A stretch of 59,964 nt of DNA from Rossellomorea aquimaris (GCF_000935355.1 NZ_JXZC01000014.1:1-59964), one strand, 5' to 3'; positions 19,690-32,581 are shown, numbered from the stretch's first letter. A program made the numbers and translations. Notes: generated by a model not told the origin, from the sequence alone.

Positions 19690-19832
19690 TGTTAAAAAAC
19701 GAATACATTTGTACCGTAGACAGTAGGTGCTCTTCCTGAGCTTAATGTCCTGCCGAGGTAATTGCGATAAAATAACCGCTTATAGCGTGTTTGCAATGCC
19801 CTTATGTCTACCTTGATATAAGGGCATTTTTT
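19690..19832 (+). ncRNA. L10 ribosomal protein leader
   Basis: The roughly 200-nt region before rplJ begins at a good promoter and ends in an intrinsic terminator. It contains the AGTAGGTGCTCTTCCTGAGC and CTGCCGAGGTAATTGCGA segments typical of Firmicute rplJ leaders. L10(L12)4 binding to such leaders is known to regulate the operon. Boundaries are approximate. Confidence 0.75.
19797..19832 (+). terminator. Terminator of the L10 leader
   Basis: TGCCCTTAT (19797-19805) pairs ATAAGGGCA (19818-19826), followed by six T (19827-19832). It lies upstream of rplJ, so it is an attenuator rather than an end-of-operon signal. Confidence 0.88.
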
Positions 19833-19882
19833 ATTGGATGACGGTATAAATGTTCATCAGTCAATCTACAGGAGGTGTAATG

Positions 19883-20383
19883 ATGAGCAGCATTCTAGAA
19901 CAAAAGAAACATATCGTTGGAGAAATCTCTGACAAGCTAAAAAACAGTGTATCTACAATCATTGTGGATTACCGTGGCCTGGATGTTTCCGAAGTAACTG
20001 AGCTTCGTAAACAACTTCGTGAAGCTGGCATCGACTTCAAAGTGTACAAAAACACTATGGTTCGTCGTGCTGCAGAAGAAGCTGGTCTTGAAGGGTTAAA
20101 CGAATTCCTAACTGGTCCTAACGCGATCGCGTTCAGCAGTGAAGAAGTAGTTGCACCTGCAAAGATTCTTAACAGCTTTGCTAAAGAACACGAAGCGCTT
20201 GAAATTAAAGCGGGTGTCATTGAAGGAACAATCACTTCAGTTGAGGATGTTAAAGCAATCGCTGAACTTCCAAGCCGCGAAGGACTTCTTTCTATGTTAC
20301 TCAGCGTGCTTCAAGCACCAATGCGCAACTTTGCATTGGCAACAAAAGCCGTTGCAGATCAAAAAGAAGAGCAAGGCGCGTAA
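19883..20383 (+). CDS. rplJ: 50S ribosomal protein L10
   Basis: L10 anchors L7/L12 dimers at the base of the ribosomal stalk. The 166-aa product has the N-terminal rRNA-binding domain ([20 protein letters not shown], then [12 protein letters not shown]) and a C-terminal helix with repeated L12-binding segments ([15 protein letters not shown]). ATG 19883 is preferred over the adjacent ATG 19880 because AGGAGGTG ends at 19877; the length equals the B. subtilis protein. It is followed by rplL after 57 nt. Confidence 0.96.
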   Translation: MSSILEQKKHIVGEISDKLKNSVSTIIVDYRGLDVSEVTELRKQLREAGIDFKVYKNTMVRRAAEEAGLEGLNEFLTGPNAIAFSSEEVVAPAKILNSFAKEHEALEIKAGVIEGTITSVEDVKAIAELPSREGLLSMLLSVLQAPMRNFALATKAVADQKEEQGA

Positions 20384-20440
20384 GTTAAAGCAAGTCGTTT
20401 AAATAAAAAACAAGCATACAATACAAGGAGGAAATTTAAA

Positions 20441-20800
20441 ATGAGTAAAGAGCAAATCATTGACGCGATTAAAGAAATGTCAGTTCTTGAATTAAATGAT
20501 CTAGTTAAAGCAATCGAAGAAGAATTCGGAGTAACTGCTGCTGCACCTGTAGCTGTAGCTGGTGGCGGAGCAGAAGCTGCTGCTGAAAAAACTGAATTCG
20601 ACGTAATTCTTGAGAGCGCTGGAGCTCAAAAAATCAAAGTTATCAAAGTTGTTCGTGAAATCACAGGTCTTGGACTTAAAGAAGCGAAAGAAATGGTTGA
20701 TAACACTCCTAAAGCTCTTAAAGAAGGTATTTCTAAAGAGGAAGCTGAAGAACTTAAAGCTAAACTTGAAGAAGTTGGAGCTGGCGTAGAAGTTAAGTAA
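20441..20800 (+). CDS. rplL: 50S ribosomal protein L7/L12
   Basis: L7/L12 forms the flexible stalk that recruits translational GTPases. The 119-aa acidic protein has the N-terminal dimerisation helix, an Ala/Gly-rich hinge ([17 protein letters not shown], about residues 32-48) and the C-terminal factor-binding domain with the [20 protein letters not shown] signature. ATG 20441 follows AAGGAGG. It is closed by a hairpin terminator at 20817-20846. Confidence 0.97.
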   Translation: MSKEQIIDAIKEMSVLELNDLVKAIEEEFGVTAAAPVAVAGGGAEAAAEKTEFDVILESAGAQKIKVIKVVREITGLGLKEAKEMVDNTPKALKEGISKEEAEELKAKLEEVGAGVEVK

Positions 20801-20816
20801 TGATTGTATAGATGAA

Positions 20817-20846
20817 AAGCTCGCTATATTTGGCGGGCTTTTTTCT
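20817..20846 (+). terminator. Terminator after rplL
   Basis: AAGCTCGC (20817-20824) pairs GCGGGCTT (20833-20840) with one G-T pair, followed by TTTTTC. It would reduce read-through into the methyltransferase gene. Confidence 0.8.
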
Positions 20847-20956
20847 TGTCTGGCTTCTAACAGAATATAAACATGGATTGTTCGTCCGTTATCATCAGAG
20901 CCTTTTCGGGAATGATGGTAGATAGACGTGATGTAAGAATGGATGGAGATGATATA

Positions 20957-21565
20957 ATGACCAATCACTATTATTCTCATAACCCTGATGTAGAGAGCAA
21001 CCCCCAAACGATTACCTTTGAGTTAAGAGGACATGGGTTCCGGTTCAAAACGGACCAAGGTGTATTCTCGAAGAAGGAAGTTGACTTTGGTTCAAGAGTA
21101 TTAATCGAAACGTTTGAATTACCTGACGTAACGGGTCCGTTACTTGATGTCGGTTGTGGGTATGGCCCGATCGGATTGTCTTTAGCTAAAGACAATGATG
21201 ATCGTACGGTTCACATGATTGATGTAAATGAAAGAGCGCTATCTTTAGCGAAAGAAAATGCTAGAGAGAACAAAGTTCAAAACGTGACCATCTATCAAAG
21301 CGACCGATTTACGAATGTTGTTGAAACGGAATTTGCGGCCATTTTAACAAACCCGCCGATCCGGGCAGGGAAAGAAACGGTTCATTCGATTCTTGAAACC
21401 AGTTATGACTATCTGAAGGAGAATGGTGAATTGTGGGTCGTTATTCAGAAGAAACAAGGTGCTCCATCTGCCATGGATAAAATGGAAGAATTGTTTTCAA
21501 ATGTAGAAATCGCAGCTAGAAAAAAGGGTTACTACATCTTGAAATCGGTAAAAGAAATCCGTTGA
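20957..21565 (+). CDS. Class I SAM methyltransferase, RsmC-like (YbxB)
   Basis: A 202-aa single-domain methyltransferase resembling the C-terminal catalytic half of 16S rRNA m2G1207 methyltransferase RsmC. The SAM-binding motif is LLDVGCGYGPIGLSLA (about residues 62-77), with acidic loop MIDVNERAL and catalytic NPPIRAGK. Homologues begin M-x-x-HYYS, so ATG 20957 is used, with GGAG eight bases earlier; an in-frame reading from 20873 has no support. It lies between rplL and rpoB as ybxB does in B. subtilis. The rRNA target is inferred from the family. Confidence 0.88.
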   Translation: MTNHYYSHNPDVESNPQTITFELRGHGFRFKTDQGVFSKKEVDFGSRVLIETFELPDVTGPLLDVGCGYGPIGLSLAKDNDDRTVHMIDVNERALSLAKENARENKVQNVTIYQSDRFTNVVETEFAAILTNPPIRAGKETVHSILETSYDYLKENGELWVVIQKKQGAPSAMDKMEELFSNVEIAARKKGYYILKSVKEIR

Positions 21566-21590
21566 CGTAGCTTTGCTGCTATGATAACAT
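21562..21590 (+). promoter_or_regulatory. SigA-type promoter of rpoB-rpoC
   Basis: TTGACG (21562-21567) overlaps the preceding stop codon. A 17-bp spacer leads to TAACAT (21585-21590). A leader of about 200 nt with a hairpin follows before rpoB. Confidence 0.75.
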
Positions 21591-21692
21591 TATAAAATGC
21601 AAAAATATTATTTTCCGGTATTATGTCCATATGTATATATATTGGATAAATTGGAAAAGATTATAAAATAATAGTTCGTCATTTGAAAATGA

Positions 21693-21722
21693 GGTTTTAT
21701 CATTAAAACCCTTTTTCTTTTT
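21693..21722 (+). terminator. Attenuator-like hairpin in the rpoB leader
   Basis: GGTTTTA (21693-21699) pairs TAAAACC (21704-21710), followed by CTTTTTCTTTTT. It is AT-rich and therefore only moderately strong, and lies between the rpoB promoter and the gene. Confidence 0.55.
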
Positions 21723-21797
21723 GTCTTGTGTAGAGTAGCATTCCTACTTTAAGGCATATAGACACAACCAAAACGCTTGATTTGAGGGGTGAATCAG

Positions 21798-24700
21798 TTG
21801 ACAGGTCAACTAGTTCAGTATGGACGACACCGCCAACGCAGAAGTTTTGCGCGTATCAGTGAAGTTTTAGAATTACCGAATTTAATCGAAATTCAAACTT
21901 CCTCGTATCAATGGTTTCTTGATGAGGGGTTAAGAGAAATGTTCCGTGACATTTCTCCGATTGAGGACTTCACTGGTAATCTCTCTTTGGAATTTATTGA
22001 TTATAGTCTGGGAGAGCCAAAGTACTCGGTGGAAGAATCAAAGGAAAGAGATGTTACTTACTCTGCACCGCTTAGAGTGAAAGTCCGTCTTGTGAACAAG
22101 GAAACAGGAGAAGTAAAAGATCAAGACGTATTTATGGGTGATTTCCCATTAATGACAGACACAGGTACTTTTGTCATTAATGGTGCTGAGCGTGTTATCG
22201 TATCTCAGTTAGTACGTTCACCTAGTGTTTACTTTAGCGGAAAAGTAGATAAGAACGGAAAGAAAGGGTTTACTGCTACCGTTATACCAAACCGCGGAGC
22301 TTGGCTTGAGTATGAAACAGATGCGAAAGATGTTGTATATGTGCGAATTGATCGAACTCGCAAACTACCGGTAACGGTTCTTTTACGTGCCCTTGGGTTT
22401 GGCTCTGATCAAGAAATCATCGATTTGATCGGTGATAATGAGTACATTCGTAACACGCTCGAGAAAGACAACACGGAAGGTATCGACAAGGCATTGCTCG
22501 AGATTTACGAGCGTCTGCGTCCAGGAGAGCCTCCTACAGTAGAAAATGCTAAAAGTTTACTCGTTTCTCGTTTCTTTGATCCTAAGCGTTATGACTTAGC
22601 AAACGTTGGACGTTACAAAATGAACAAAAAGCTTCACATTAAGAACCGTTTATTCGGTCAAACTCTAGCAGAAACTCTAGCAGATCCGGAAACGGGCGAG
22701 ATTCTTGCAGAGAAGGGCACGGTTCTTGATCGTCGCGCGCTGGATAAGGTCATTCCTTATTTAGAAAACGGCATTGGATTTAAAAACTACCAACAGTCCG
22801 GCGGCGTATTAGAGGAAGACGTAGTTCTTCAATCTATCAAAATCTATTCTCCTAACGAAGAGGGAGAAATGGAAATCAATGTAATTAGTAACGCTTATGT
22901 TGAAGAAGAGGTTAAGTACATTACACCTGCAGATATCATTTCCTCAATTTCTTACTTCTTTAATTTATTACATGGGGTAGGATTGACGGATGATATTGAC
23001 CATTTAGGAAACCGTCGTTTACGTTCGGTTGGTGAATTGCTGCAAAACCAATTCCGTATCGGTTTATCACGTATGGAGCGTGTAGTTCGTGAAAGAATGT
23101 CCATTCAAGACACGAACACGATCACGCCTCAACAACTGATCAACATTCGACCGGTTATCGCTTCAATTAAAGAGTTCTTTGGAAGCTCTCAATTGTCTCA
23201 ATTTATGGATCAAACGAATCCTCTTGCAGAATTAACGCACAAACGTCGTCTTTCTGCTTTAGGACCTGGTGGATTAACGCGTGAACGTGCAGGATTCGAA
23301 GTACGTGACGTACATTATTCCCACTATGGTCGTATGTGTCCGATTGAAACTCCTGAGGGACCAAACATCGGACTGATCAACTCACTTTCTTCGTTTGCGA
23401 AAGTGAATAAATTCGGCTTTATCGAAACGCCGTATCGTCGTGTTGACCCTGATACAGGGAAAGTGACCGATCGTATCGATTACTTGACAGCAGACGAAGA
23501 AGACAACTATGTAGTGGCTCAGGCGAACGCACGTCTAGGTGATGACGGTGCATTCCTTGATGAAGAAGTCATCGCCCGTTTCCGTGGTGAGAACACGGTC
23601 ATTAAGCGTGAACGTCTTGACTACATGGATGTATCCCCTAAACAAGTAGTATCAGCCGCGACAGCATGTATTCCTTTCTTAGAGAACGATGACTCTAACC
23701 GTGCTCTTATGGGAGCGAACATGCAACGTCAAGCAGTACCTTTAATGAATCCGGAATCACCGATTGTCGGAACGGGTATGGAGCACGTATCTGCTAAAGA
23801 CTCTGGTGCAGCCGTGATTTGTAAATATGAAGGTATTGTAGAAAAGGTTGAAGCGAAACAAGTTTGGGTGCGTCGTGTGAAAGAAATCGATGGTCAAGAA
23901 GTAAAAGGTGACCTCGATAAATATCGTATGCAAAAATTCATCCGTTCTAACCAGGGAACATGTTACAACCAGCGTCCGATTGTTAGTGAAGGCGACCGTG
24001 TAGTTAAAGGGGAAATCCTTGCTGATGGTCCTTCAATGGAAAAAGGTGAACTAGCCTTAGGGCGTAACGTAATGGTTGGATTCATGACTTGGGACGGTTA
24101 CAACTATGAAGATGCGATCATCATGAGTGAACGTCTTGTGAAAGACGATGTATATACTTCTATTCATATTGAAGAATATGAGTCTGAATCCCGTGATACG
24201 AAATTAGGACCTGAAGAAATCACTCGTGATATTCCTAACGTTGGTGAAGATGCACTTCGCAATCTTGATGAACGTGGAATCATCCGCATCGGTGCTGAAG
24301 TGAAAGACGGCGATCTACTTGTTGGTAAAGTAACGCCTAAAGGTGTAACGGAGTTGACTGCTGAAGAACGCTTATTACATGCAATCTTCGGTGAGAAAGC
24401 TCGAGAAGTCCGGGATACATCCCTTCGTGTACCACATGGTGGTGGAGGAATCATCCTCGATGTTAAAGTCTTCAATCGTGAAGACGGCGACGAATTGCCT
24501 CCAGGTGTAAACCAGCTTGTCCGTGTATACATCGTTCAGAAGCGTAAGATTTCTGAAGGTGACAAAATGGCTGGTCGTCACGGTAATAAGGGTGTTATCT
24601 CAAGAATCCTTCCTGAAGAAGACATGCCGTTCTTACCAGACGGTACACCGATCGATATCATGTTGAACCCACTAGGGGTACCATCTCGTATGAATATCGG

Positions 24701-25355
24701 ACAGGTGTTGGAGCTTCACTTAGGTATGGCAGCAAGATATCTTGGTGTTCATGTCGCTTCACCCGTATTTGATGGAGCGCGAGAGGAAGACGTATGGGCA
24801 ACCATCGAAGAAGCAGGTATGGCACGTGATGCGAAAACCGTTCTTTATGATGGTAGAACAGGTGAACCGTTTGATAACCGTGTATCAGTTGGTATCATGT
24901 ATATGATCAAGCTTGCTCACATGGTCGATGATAAACTTCACGCTCGTTCAACTGGTCCTTATTCACTTGTTACGCAGCAGCCACTCGGTGGTAAAGCACA
25001 ATTCGGTGGACAGCGTTTCGGTGAGATGGAGGTATGGGCACTTGAAGCTTACGGTGCTGCTTACACTCTACAAGAAATTCTAACAGTTAAGTCTGATGAT
25101 GTTGTGGGTCGTGTGAAGACATACGAAGCCATTGTCAAAGGTGAAAACGTACCTGAACCTGGTGTTCCGGAATCATTCAAAGTTCTGATCAAAGAACTTC
25201 AAAGTTTAGGTATGGATGTTAAGATCCTCTCTAGTAACGAAGAAGAAATCGAAATGCGTGACTTAGAGGATGAAGAAGAAGTACAACAAGCAGACACGCT
25301 AAATATCTCTGAATCTAATGCACAAGAATCCGAGACAGTTGGGTCAAAAGAATAA
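21798..25355 (+). CDS. rpoB: DNA-directed RNA polymerase beta subunit
   Basis: RpoB forms half of the polymerase active-site cleft. The 1185-aa product contains the rifampicin pocket ([19 protein letters not shown] then [11 protein letters not shown]) with wild-type residues at the usual resistance positions, the active-site segment [18 protein letters not shown], and [13 protein letters not shown] 21798 is chosen because GAGGGGTGA ends at 21792 and homologues begin MTGQLVQYG; an in-frame GTG at 21789 overlaps the SD. The acidic C-terminal tail is divergent, as usual in Bacillus. Confidence 0.97.
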   Translation: MTGQLVQYGRHRQRRSFARISEVLELPNLIEIQTSSYQWFLDEGLREMFRDISPIEDFTGNLSLEFIDYSLGEPKYSVEESKERDVTYSAPLRVKVRLVNKETGEVKDQDVFMGDFPLMTDTGTFVINGAERVIVSQLVRSPSVYFSGKVDKNGKKGFTATVIPNRGAWLEYETDAKDVVYVRIDRTRKLPVTVLLRALGFGSDQEIIDLIGDNEYIRNTLEKDNTEGIDKALLEIYERLRPGEPPTVENAKSLLVSRFFDPKRYDLANVGRYKMNKKLHIKNRLFGQTLAETLADPETGEILAEKGTVLDRRALDKVIPYLENGIGFKNYQQSGGVLEEDVVLQSIKIYSPNEEGEMEINVISNAYVEEEVKYITPADIISSISYFFNLLHGVGLTDDIDHLGNRRLRSVGELLQNQFRIGLSRMERVVRERMSIQDTNTITPQQLINIRPVIASIKEFFGSSQLSQFMDQTNPLAELTHKRRLSALGPGGLTRERAGFEVRDVHYSHYGRMCPIETPEGPNIGLINSLSSFAKVNKFGFIETPYRRVDPDTGKVTDRIDYLTADEEDNYVVAQANARLGDDGAFLDEEVIARFRGENTVIKRERLDYMDVSPKQVVSAATACIPFLENDDSNRALMGANMQRQAVPLMNPESPIVGTGMEHVSAKDSGAAVICKYEGIVEKVEAKQVWVRRVKEIDGQEVKGDLDKYRMQKFIRSNQGTCYNQRPIVSEGDRVVKGEILADGPSMEKGELALGRNVMVGFMTWDGYNYEDAIIMSERLVKDDVYTSIHIEEYESESRDTKLGPEEITRDIPNVGEDALRNLDERGIIRIGAEVKDGDLLVGKVTPKGVTELTAEERLLHAIFGEKAREVRDTSLRVPHGGGGIILDVKVFNREDGDELPPGVNQLVRVYIVQKRKISEGDKMAGRHGNKGVISRILPEEDMPFLPDGTPIDIMLNPLGVPSRMNIGQVLELHLGMAARYLGVHVASPVFDGAREEDVWATIEEAGMARDAKTVLYDGRTGEPFDNRVSVGIMYMIKLAHMVDDKLHARSTGPYSLVTQQPLGGKAQFGGQRFGEMEVWALEAYGAAYTLQEILTVKSDDVVGRVKTYEAIVKGENVPEPGVPESFKVLIKELQSLGMDVKILSSNEEEIEMRDLEDEEEVQQADTLNISESNAQESETVGSKE

Positions 25356-25406
25356 ATTTAGAGCAATTAGGGTTAGAGCCTGTAGATTAAAAGGGAGGTA
25401 GGCCCC

Positions 25407-28400
25407 TTGCTAGATGTAAATAATTTTGAGTATATGAAAATTGGTTTAGCTTCACCTGATAAGATCCGTTCGTGGTCTTTCGGGGAAGTTAAAAAGCCCG
25501 AAACGATTAACTATCGTACGTTAAAACCAGAAAAAGATGGTTTGTTCTGTGAACGTATCTTCGGTCCTACAAAGGACTGGGAATGTCACTGTGGAAAATA
25601 CAAGCGTGTCCGTTATAAAGGCGTCGTTTGTGACCGCTGTGGTGTTGAAGTAACAAAGGCTAAAGTCCGTCGTGAACGCATGGGTCACATCGAACTTGCT
25701 GCCCCTGTATCTCACATCTGGTACTTCAAAGGAATCCCAAGCCGAATGGGTCTTGTTTTAGACATGTCCCCACGTGCTTTGGAAGAAGTCATTTACTTCG
25801 CTTCCTATGTTGTAACAGAACCAGGTGACACGGCTCTGGAAAGAAAACAACTTCTTTCTGAAAAAGAATACCGTGCCTACCGTGAGAAATACGGAGTGAA
25901 ATTCCAAGCTGCAATGGGAGCTGAAGCGATTAAAAAGCTTCTGCAGGACATTGATCTGGATAAAGAAGCTGATTTCCTTAAAGAAGAACTGAAAACAGCT
26001 CAGGGTCAACGCCGTACCCGTGCAATCAAGCGTTTAGAAGTAGTGGAATCTTTCAGAAACTCAGGGAATGATCCGGATTGGATGATTCTTGATGTATTAC
26101 CTGTCATTCCTCCAGAGCTTCGCCCGATGGTTCAGCTTGACGGTGGACGCTTTGCGACTTCTGACTTAAATGATTTATATCGTCGTGTTATTAACCGTAA
26201 TAACCGTTTGAAACGTTTATTGGACCTTGGCGCTCCAAGCATCATCGTTCAAAACGAAAAGCGTATGCTTCAAGAAGCGGTCGACGCTTTAATTGATAAT
26301 GGCCGCCGCGGACGTCCAGTTACTGGACCGGGTAACCGTCCATTAAAATCCCTTTCACACATGCTTAAAGGGAAACAGGGTCGTTTCCGTCAGAACCTTC
26401 TTGGTAAACGTGTTGACTATTCTGGTCGTTCTGTAATCGTAGTTGGACCTAACCTTAAGATGTATCAATGTGGTCTTCCTAAAGAAATGGCTCTTGAGTT
26501 ATTCAAGCCATTCGTTATGAAAGAACTTGTTGAAAAAGGATTGGCTCACAACATTAAGAGTGCAAAACGTAAGATTGAACGCGTACAACCGGAAGTATGG
26601 GATGTATTAGAAGGGGTTATTAAAGAACATCCAGTTCTCTTAAACCGTGCACCTACACTTCACAGACTTGGTATTCAAGCATTTGAACCAACTCTTGTCG
26701 AAGGTAGAGCGATCCGTCTCCACCCACTTGTATGTACAGCATACAACGCGGATTTTGATGGTGACCAAATGGCGGTTCACGTACCTTTATCTTCTGAAGC
26801 ACAAGCTGAAGCGCGTATGCTGATGCTTGCTGCCCAAAACATCCTTAATCCGAAAGACGGTAAACCGGTTGTTACTCCGTCACAGGATATGGTATTAGGT
26901 AACTATTACCTGACACTTGAGCGTGAAAATGCTGTAGGTGAAGGTATGATCTTCAATGATGCAAATGAAGTCATTCTTGCGTATCAAAATGGTTATGTAC
27001 ACTTGCATACCCGTATTGCGATCCATGCCAGCACCATCAACAACCAAACGTTCACTGAGAAGCAAAATCAGCAATTATTGTTAACAACGGTAGGTAAAGT
27101 AATCTTCAACGAGATCTTGCCTGATACATTCCCGTTCATTAACGAACCAACAAGAACGAACTTGGAAGTGGCTACTCCTGAGAACTACTTTGTTGATCCG
27201 TCAACGGACGTTAAGGAAGTATTCCAAAACCGTGAGTTAATCAACCCGTTCAAAAAAGGATTCCTAGGGAATATCATTGCGGAAGTATTCAAGAAGTTTG
27301 CTATCACTGAAACGTCCCGTATGCTTGATAAGATGAAAGACTTAGGATTCAAATACTCTACTAAAGCCGGTATTACGGTTGGTATCGCAGATATCGTCGT
27401 ACTAGCGGAAAAAGAAGAAATCTTAATCGAAGCACAAAGTAAAGTAGACAACGTATTAAAACAATTTAAACGTGGTCTTATTACAGAAGATGAAAGATAC
27501 GATCGTGTTATTTCAATCTGGAGTGCTGCGAAAGATACAATTCAAGGTAAATTAATGGCGACACTGGATAAACGCAACCCAATCTTCATGATGAGTGATT
27601 CAGGTGCCCGTGGTAACGCATCTAACTTTACTCAGCTTGCTGGTATGCGTGGTCTGATGGCCAACCCGGCTGGTCGTATCATTGAGTTACCGATCAAATC
27701 AAGTTTCCGTGAAGGTCTTACGGTTCTTGAGTACTTTATCTCTACACATGGTGCACGTAAAGGTCTTGCCGATACAGCACTGAAAACAGCTGACTCAGGT
27801 TACCTGACACGTCGTCTTGTTGATGTGGCCCAGGATGTAATCGTGCGTGAAGAAGACTGTGGAACGGACAGAGGCCTACTTGTAGGATCCATTAAAGAGG
27901 GTACAGAAATCATCGAGCCCCTTGAAGAACGTTTGCTTGGTCGTTACTCACGTAAAACATTGCGTCATCCTGAGACAGATGAAATCATCATCACAGAAAA
28001 TCAGCTGATCACAGAAGACTTGGCTAAGACAATCATTGATGCTGGTGTCGAACATGTTTCGATCCGTTCTGCTTTCACTTGTAACACTAGACATGGTGTT
28101 TGTGAGAAATGTTACGGAACGAACCTGGCAACAGGTCAAAAAGTCGAAGTAGGGGAAGCTGTGGGTATCATCGCTGCTCAATCCATCGGGGAACCGGGTA
28201 CACAGTTAACGATGCGTACGTTCCATACTGGTGGGGTAGCAGGAGACGATATCACTCAAGGTTTACCGCGTATCCAAGAGATCTTCGAAGCGCGTAACCC
28301 TAAAGGTCAAGCCGTTATTTCTGAAATCGATGGTGTCATTACTTCCATCAGTGAAGGAAAAGATCGCCAGTACGAAATTACCGTTCAAGGTGACGTGGAA

Positions 28401-29006
28401 ACGAGAAGTTACACAGCCCCTTACACAGCCCGCTTGAAATTCGCTGTGAACGATAAAGTAGCACGCGGTCAGGAAATCACTGAAGGTTCGATCGATCCGA
28501 AAGAACTTCTTAAAGTGCGTGATGTGTCAGCCGTTCAGGAATACTTGCTGCGTGAGGTACAAAAAGTATACCGTATGCAGGGGGTTGAAATCGGCGACAA
28601 ACACGTTGAGGTTATGGTTCGTCAAATGTTACGCAAAGTTCGTGTTATTGATGCGGGTGAATCTGAGGTACTTCCAGGTACTCTTATGGACATCCATCAA
28701 TTCAGAGATGCGAACGAGAAAGCATTGTTCGGCGGAAAGCTTCCGGCAACAGGACGTCCTGTACTGCTCGGAATCACCAAAGCTTCCCTTGAAACGGACT
28801 CCTTCTTATCAGCAGCATCGTTCCAGGAAACAACTCGTGTGTTAACGGACGCTGCCATTAAAGGAAAACGTGATGAGTTACTTGGATTGAAAGAAAATGT
28901 TATCATCGGTAAATTGGTTCCTGCCGGTACAGGTATGCAACGATACCGCAAGGCAGAGCCGGTATTAGCAGAAGATACTAGTGAAGAAACAGTAACAGTA
29001 GAGTAA
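25407..29006 (+). CDS. rpoC: DNA-directed RNA polymerase beta' subunit
   Basis: RpoC carries the catalytic magnesium loop [12 protein letters not shown] (about residues 447-458). The 1199-aa product also has the N-terminal zinc ribbon ([20 protein letters not shown], near 60-79), the bridge and trigger-loop region ([19 protein letters not shown]), and a second zinc site ([19 protein letters not shown]). The length equals that of B. subtilis. The start is TTG 25407 after GGGAGGTAG; rpoB ends 51 nt upstream. Confidence 0.97.
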   Translation: MLDVNNFEYMKIGLASPDKIRSWSFGEVKKPETINYRTLKPEKDGLFCERIFGPTKDWECHCGKYKRVRYKGVVCDRCGVEVTKAKVRRERMGHIELAAPVSHIWYFKGIPSRMGLVLDMSPRALEEVIYFASYVVTEPGDTALERKQLLSEKEYRAYREKYGVKFQAAMGAEAIKKLLQDIDLDKEADFLKEELKTAQGQRRTRAIKRLEVVESFRNSGNDPDWMILDVLPVIPPELRPMVQLDGGRFATSDLNDLYRRVINRNNRLKRLLDLGAPSIIVQNEKRMLQEAVDALIDNGRRGRPVTGPGNRPLKSLSHMLKGKQGRFRQNLLGKRVDYSGRSVIVVGPNLKMYQCGLPKEMALELFKPFVMKELVEKGLAHNIKSAKRKIERVQPEVWDVLEGVIKEHPVLLNRAPTLHRLGIQAFEPTLVEGRAIRLHPLVCTAYNADFDGDQMAVHVPLSSEAQAEARMLMLAAQNILNPKDGKPVVTPSQDMVLGNYYLTLERENAVGEGMIFNDANEVILAYQNGYVHLHTRIAIHASTINNQTFTEKQNQQLLLTTVGKVIFNEILPDTFPFINEPTRTNLEVATPENYFVDPSTDVKEVFQNRELINPFKKGFLGNIIAEVFKKFAITETSRMLDKMKDLGFKYSTKAGITVGIADIVVLAEKEEILIEAQSKVDNVLKQFKRGLITEDERYDRVISIWSAAKDTIQGKLMATLDKRNPIFMMSDSGARGNASNFTQLAGMRGLMANPAGRIIELPIKSSFREGLTVLEYFISTHGARKGLADTALKTADSGYLTRRLVDVAQDVIVREEDCGTDRGLLVGSIKEGTEIIEPLEERLLGRYSRKTLRHPETDEIIITENQLITEDLAKTIIDAGVEHVSIRSAFTCNTRHGVCEKCYGTNLATGQKVEVGEAVGIIAAQSIGEPGTQLTMRTFHTGGVAGDDITQGLPRIQEIFEARNPKGQAVISEIDGVITSISEGKDRQYEITVQGDVETRSYTAPYTARLKFAVNDKVARGQEITEGSIDPKELLKVRDVSAVQEYLLREVQKVYRMQGVEIGDKHVEVMVRQMLRKVRVIDAGESEVLPGTLMDIHQFRDANEKALFGGKLPATGRPVLLGITKASLETDSFLSAASFQETTRVLTDAAIKGKRDELLGLKENVIIGKLVPAGTGMQRYRKAEPVLAEDTSEETVTVE

Positions 29007-29015
29007 TCTATTCAG

Positions 29016-29078
29016 GCTAACTCTTAGACGCGTTTGATTACTCAAACATAACTCTAAGAGTTAGCTTTTATAAATCTT
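29016..29078 (+). terminator. Bipartite hairpin after rpoC
   Basis: GCTAACTCTTAGA (29016-29028) pairs perfectly with TCTAAGAGTTAGC (29053-29065). The 24-nt loop itself contains GTTTGA/TCAAAC. The T-run after it (TTTTATAAATCTTTT) is interrupted, so termination may be partial. Confidence 0.72.
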
Positions 29079-29089
29079 TTAAATCTATG

Positions 29090-29118
29090 TTGACATAGAG
29101 ATTTTAAGATGATAATAT
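29090..29118 (+). promoter_or_regulatory. SigA-type promoter of the str operon
   Basis: A perfect TTGACA (29090-29095), a 17-bp spacer, and TAATAT (29113-29118), 48 nt upstream of the L7Ae-like gene. Confidence 0.85.
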
Positions 29119-29165
29119 ATTCAAGGTTGCTCCTATTAATAACCTGTTACTTTGGAGGATATGAA

Positions 29166-29414
29166 ATGTCTTATGAAAAAGTAGCGCAGGCTAAAGAAAT
29201 TATTGTAGGAACAAAGCAAGCAGTGAAAGCTCTGAAAATAGGTCATGTACTAGAAGTTGTTATTGCGGAGGATGCTGATCCCAAAGTTACAGCGAAAGTA
29301 GTCCAGGCCGCTATTGATCTTAAAGTACCGGTTAACAAAGTGGATTCCATGAAGAAACTTGGTAAATCGTGCGGAATAGATGTTGGAGCAGCAGCTGTTG
29401 CGATTATACAGTAA
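29166..29414 (+). CDS. rplGB: L7Ae-family K-turn RNA-binding protein (YbxF type)
   Basis: An 82-aa protein of the L7Ae/L30e/S12e/Gadd45 fold. Its B. subtilis counterpart YbxF binds kink-turn RNA and associates with ribosomes, although its role is unclear. Visible landmarks are [21 protein letters not shown] (K-turn contact region), DADPK, and the C-terminal [15 protein letters not shown] 29166 follows TTGGAGGATATGAA. It is the first gene of the str operon, ahead of rpsL, as in B. subtilis. Confidence 0.92.
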   Translation: MSYEKVAQAKEIIVGTKQAVKALKIGHVLEVVIAEDADPKVTAKVVQAAIDLKVPVNKVDSMKKLGKSCGIDVGAAAVAIIQ

Positions 29415-29936
<522 letters not shown>

Positions 29937-29980
29937 TAAAAATACTATAAATTCATTTCTCGTTGAAAGGAGGAAATCAC

Positions 29981-30451
29981 ATGCCACGTAAAGGTCCTGT
30001 AGCAAAAAGAGACGTTTTACCTGATCCAATGTACAATTCAAAATTAGTTACTCGTTTAATCAACAAAATCATGATTGACGGTAAAAGAGGTAAAGCTCAA
30101 AAGAAACTATACGCTGCGTTTGATATCATTAGCGAGCGTTCAGGTAAAGATGCAATGGAAGTATTCGATGCAGCTTTGAAAAATATCATGCCGGTATTAG
30201 AAGTTAAAGCTCGTCGTGTTGGTGGTTCAAACTATCAAGTACCTGTAGAGGTGCGTCCAGAGCGTCGTACTACATTAGGTCTTCGTTGGTTAGTAAACTA
30301 CTCTCGTCTTCGCGGTGAGAAGACAATGGAAGAGCGTTTAGCTAACGAAATCCTTGATGCAGCTAATAACACTGGAGCTTCTGTTAAGAAGCGTGAAGAT
30401 ACACACAAGATGGCTGAAGCGAACAAAGCGTTTGCTCACTATCGTTGGTAA
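29981..30451 (+). CDS. rpsG: 30S ribosomal protein S7
   Basis: S7 nucleates the 30S head and contacts E-site tRNA. The 156-aa product begins [20 protein letters not shown] and contains the signature around [20 protein letters not shown] and the [12 protein letters not shown] beta-hairpin. ATG 29981 follows AAAGGAGG; the family length is 156. S7 is an autoregulator of the str operon in E. coli; a homologous site cannot be seen here. Confidence 0.97.
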   Translation: MPRKGPVAKRDVLPDPMYNSKLVTRLINKIMIDGKRGKAQKKLYAAFDIISERSGKDAMEVFDAALKNIMPVLEVKARRVGGSNYQVPVEVRPERRTTLGLRWLVNYSRLRGEKTMEERLANEILDAANNTGASVKKREDTHKMAEANKAFAHYRW

Positions 30452-30502
30452 TCTGATCTTAAACAAACAAATCATTCTCATATAAGGAAGGAGAAAGACC
30501 GC

Positions 30503-32581
30503 ATGCCTAGAGAGTTCTCCTTAGAAAACACTCGTAATATCGGTATCATGGCTCACATCGATGCTGGTAAAACAACTGCAACTGAGCGTATCCTATTTTA
30601 TACAGGTCGTATCCATAAAATAGGAGAAACTCACGAAGGTGCTTCTCAAATGGACTGGATGGAGCAAGAGCAAGAACGTGGTATCACTATCACTTCTGCT
30701 GCGACAACAGCTCAATGGAAAGGCCATCGTATTAACATCATCGATACACCAGGACACGTAGACTTCACTGTTGAAGTTGAGCGTTCATTGCGTGTACTTG
30801 ATGGTGCAGTAGCAGTACTTGATGCTCAATCTGGTGTTGAGCCTCAAACTGAAACTGTTTGGCGCCAAGCAACAACTTACGGGGTTCCCCGTGTTGTGTT
30901 CGTTAACAAAATGGACAAAATCGGTGCTGACTTCCTTTATTCTGTAGGTACACTTCATGAGCGTTTACAAGCGAATGCACATCCAATTCAGCTACCAATC
31001 GGTGCTGAGGATGACTTCGAAGGTATCATCGATTTAGTAGAAATGAAAGCTTACTTCTATGAAGATGACCTTGGGACACGCGCAGAAGCTCGCGACATTC
31101 CTGAAGAGTACAAAGATCAAGCTGAAGAATACCGCGGAAAATTAATTGAAGCAGTTTCTGAACTTGATGAAGAGTTAATGATGAAATACCTAGAAGGCGA
31201 AGAGCTTACAAATGATGAGCTTAAAGCAGCTATCCGTACTGCAACTCTAACTGTAGAGTTCTATCCTGTAGTTTGTGGATCTGCCTTCAAAAACAAAGGG
31301 GTTCAATTATTAATTGACTCAGTTATCGACTATCTTCCAGCGCCAACAGACGTTGAAGATATCAAAGGTTTTGTACCTGATACAGAAGAAGAAGTAACTC
31401 GTCCATCTTCAGACGAAGCACCATTCTCTGCTTTAGCGTTCAAAGTTGCAACTGACCCTTATGTTGGTAAATTAACTTTCTTCCGTGTTTACTCTGGTGT
31501 CCTTGAGTCAGGTTCATACGTAAGAAACTCTTCAAAAGGGAAACGTGAACGTGTAGGTCGTATCCTGCAAATGCACGCTAACTCCCGTGAAGAAATCTCT
31601 AAAGTATATGCTGGAGACATTGCAGCAGCAGTTGGTCTTAAAGATACAAGTACTGGAGACACACTATGTGATGAAAAGAGCTTAGTTATTCTTGAATCAA
31701 TGGTATTCCCAGAGCCGGTTATCTCACTATCTGTTGAGCCTAAATCAAAGGCCGACCAAGATAAAATGACTACTGCTCTACAAAAACTTCAAGAGGAAGA
31801 CCCAACATTCCGTGCGCATACTGACCAGGAAACAGGTCAAGTTATCATCGCGGGTATGGGTGAGCTTCACTTAGATATCATCGTTGACCGTATGAAACGT
31901 GAATTCAAAGTAGAAGCAAACGTAGGTGCTCCTCAAGTATCTTACCGTGAGACTTTCCGTGACACGGCTAAAGTTGAAGGTAAGTTCGCACGTCAATCTG
32001 GTGGACGTGGACAATTCGGTCACGTTTGGATCGAGTTCGCACCTAACGAAGAAGGTAAAGGATTCGAATTCGAGAACGGTATCGTCGGTGGTGTAGTTCC
32101 TCGTGAATACATCCCTGCAGTACAAGCCGGTCTTCAAGATGCTCTTGAAAACGGAGTATTGGCTGGTTTCCCACTAGTTGATGTTAAAGCAAGATTATTC
32201 GATGGTTCATACCATGATGTTGACTCCTCTGAAATGGCGTTTAAGATCGCTGCTTCTATGGCACTTAAGAATGCCGCTTCTAAATGTAAGCCGGTAATCT
32301 TAGAGCCAATGATGAAGGTTGAGGTTGTTATCCCTGAGGAATACCTTGGAGATATCATGGGTGATGTAACTTCTCGTCGTGGACGTGTAGAAGGTATGGA
32401 AGCACGCGGTAACGCTCAAGTTGTTAAAGCGTTCGTACCTCTATCAGAAATGTTTGGATATGCAACTTCTCTTCGTTCTAACACACAAGGACGCGGAACA
32501 TACTCCATGCACTTCGATCACTATGAAGAAGTACCTAAATCGATTTCTGAAGAAATCATCAAAAAAAATAAAGGTGAATAA
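30503..32581 (+). CDS. fusA: Elongation factor G
   Basis: EF-G is the GTPase that drives translocation and, with RRF, recycling. The 692-aa protein has G1 AHIDAGKTT (about 17-25), G2 [12 protein letters not shown]3 DTPGHVDF, G4 NKMDK and domains II-V ([10 protein letters not shown] in domain [15 protein letters not shown] in [12 protein letters not shown] in V). ATG 30503 follows AAGGAAGGAG. The -35 of the tuf promoter begins one base after its stop codon. Confidence 0.97.
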   Translation: MPREFSLENTRNIGIMAHIDAGKTTATERILFYTGRIHKIGETHEGASQMDWMEQEQERGITITSAATTAQWKGHRINIIDTPGHVDFTVEVERSLRVLDGAVAVLDAQSGVEPQTETVWRQATTYGVPRVVFVNKMDKIGADFLYSVGTLHERLQANAHPIQLPIGAEDDFEGIIDLVEMKAYFYEDDLGTRAEARDIPEEYKDQAEEYRGKLIEAVSELDEELMMKYLEGEELTNDELKAAIRTATLTVEFYPVVCGSAFKNKGVQLLIDSVIDYLPAPTDVEDIKGFVPDTEEEVTRPSSDEAPFSALAFKVATDPYVGKLTFFRVYSGVLESGSYVRNSSKGKRERVGRILQMHANSREEISKVYAGDIAAAVGLKDTSTGDTLCDEKSLVILESMVFPEPVISLSVEPKSKADQDKMTTALQKLQEEDPTFRAHTDQETGQVIIAGMGELHLDIIVDRMKREFKVEANVGAPQVSYRETFRDTAKVEGKFARQSGGRGQFGHVWIEFAPNEEGKGFEFENGIVGGVVPREYIPAVQAGLQDALENGVLAGFPLVDVKARLFDGSYHDVDSSEMAFKIAASMALKNAASKCKPVILEPMMKVEVVIPEEYLGDIMGDVTSRRGRVEGMEARGNAQVVKAFVPLSEMFGYATSLRSNTQGRGTYSMHFDHYEEVPKSISEEIIKKNKGE

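Noticed and set aside
20501..21007. Long minus-strand open frame of 168 codons
   Set aside because: It is antisense to rplL and the methyltransferase start and has Ser/Phe-rich shadow composition.
24164..24581. Minus-strand frames inside rpoB
   Set aside because: Codon-bias shadows of a highly expressed gene.
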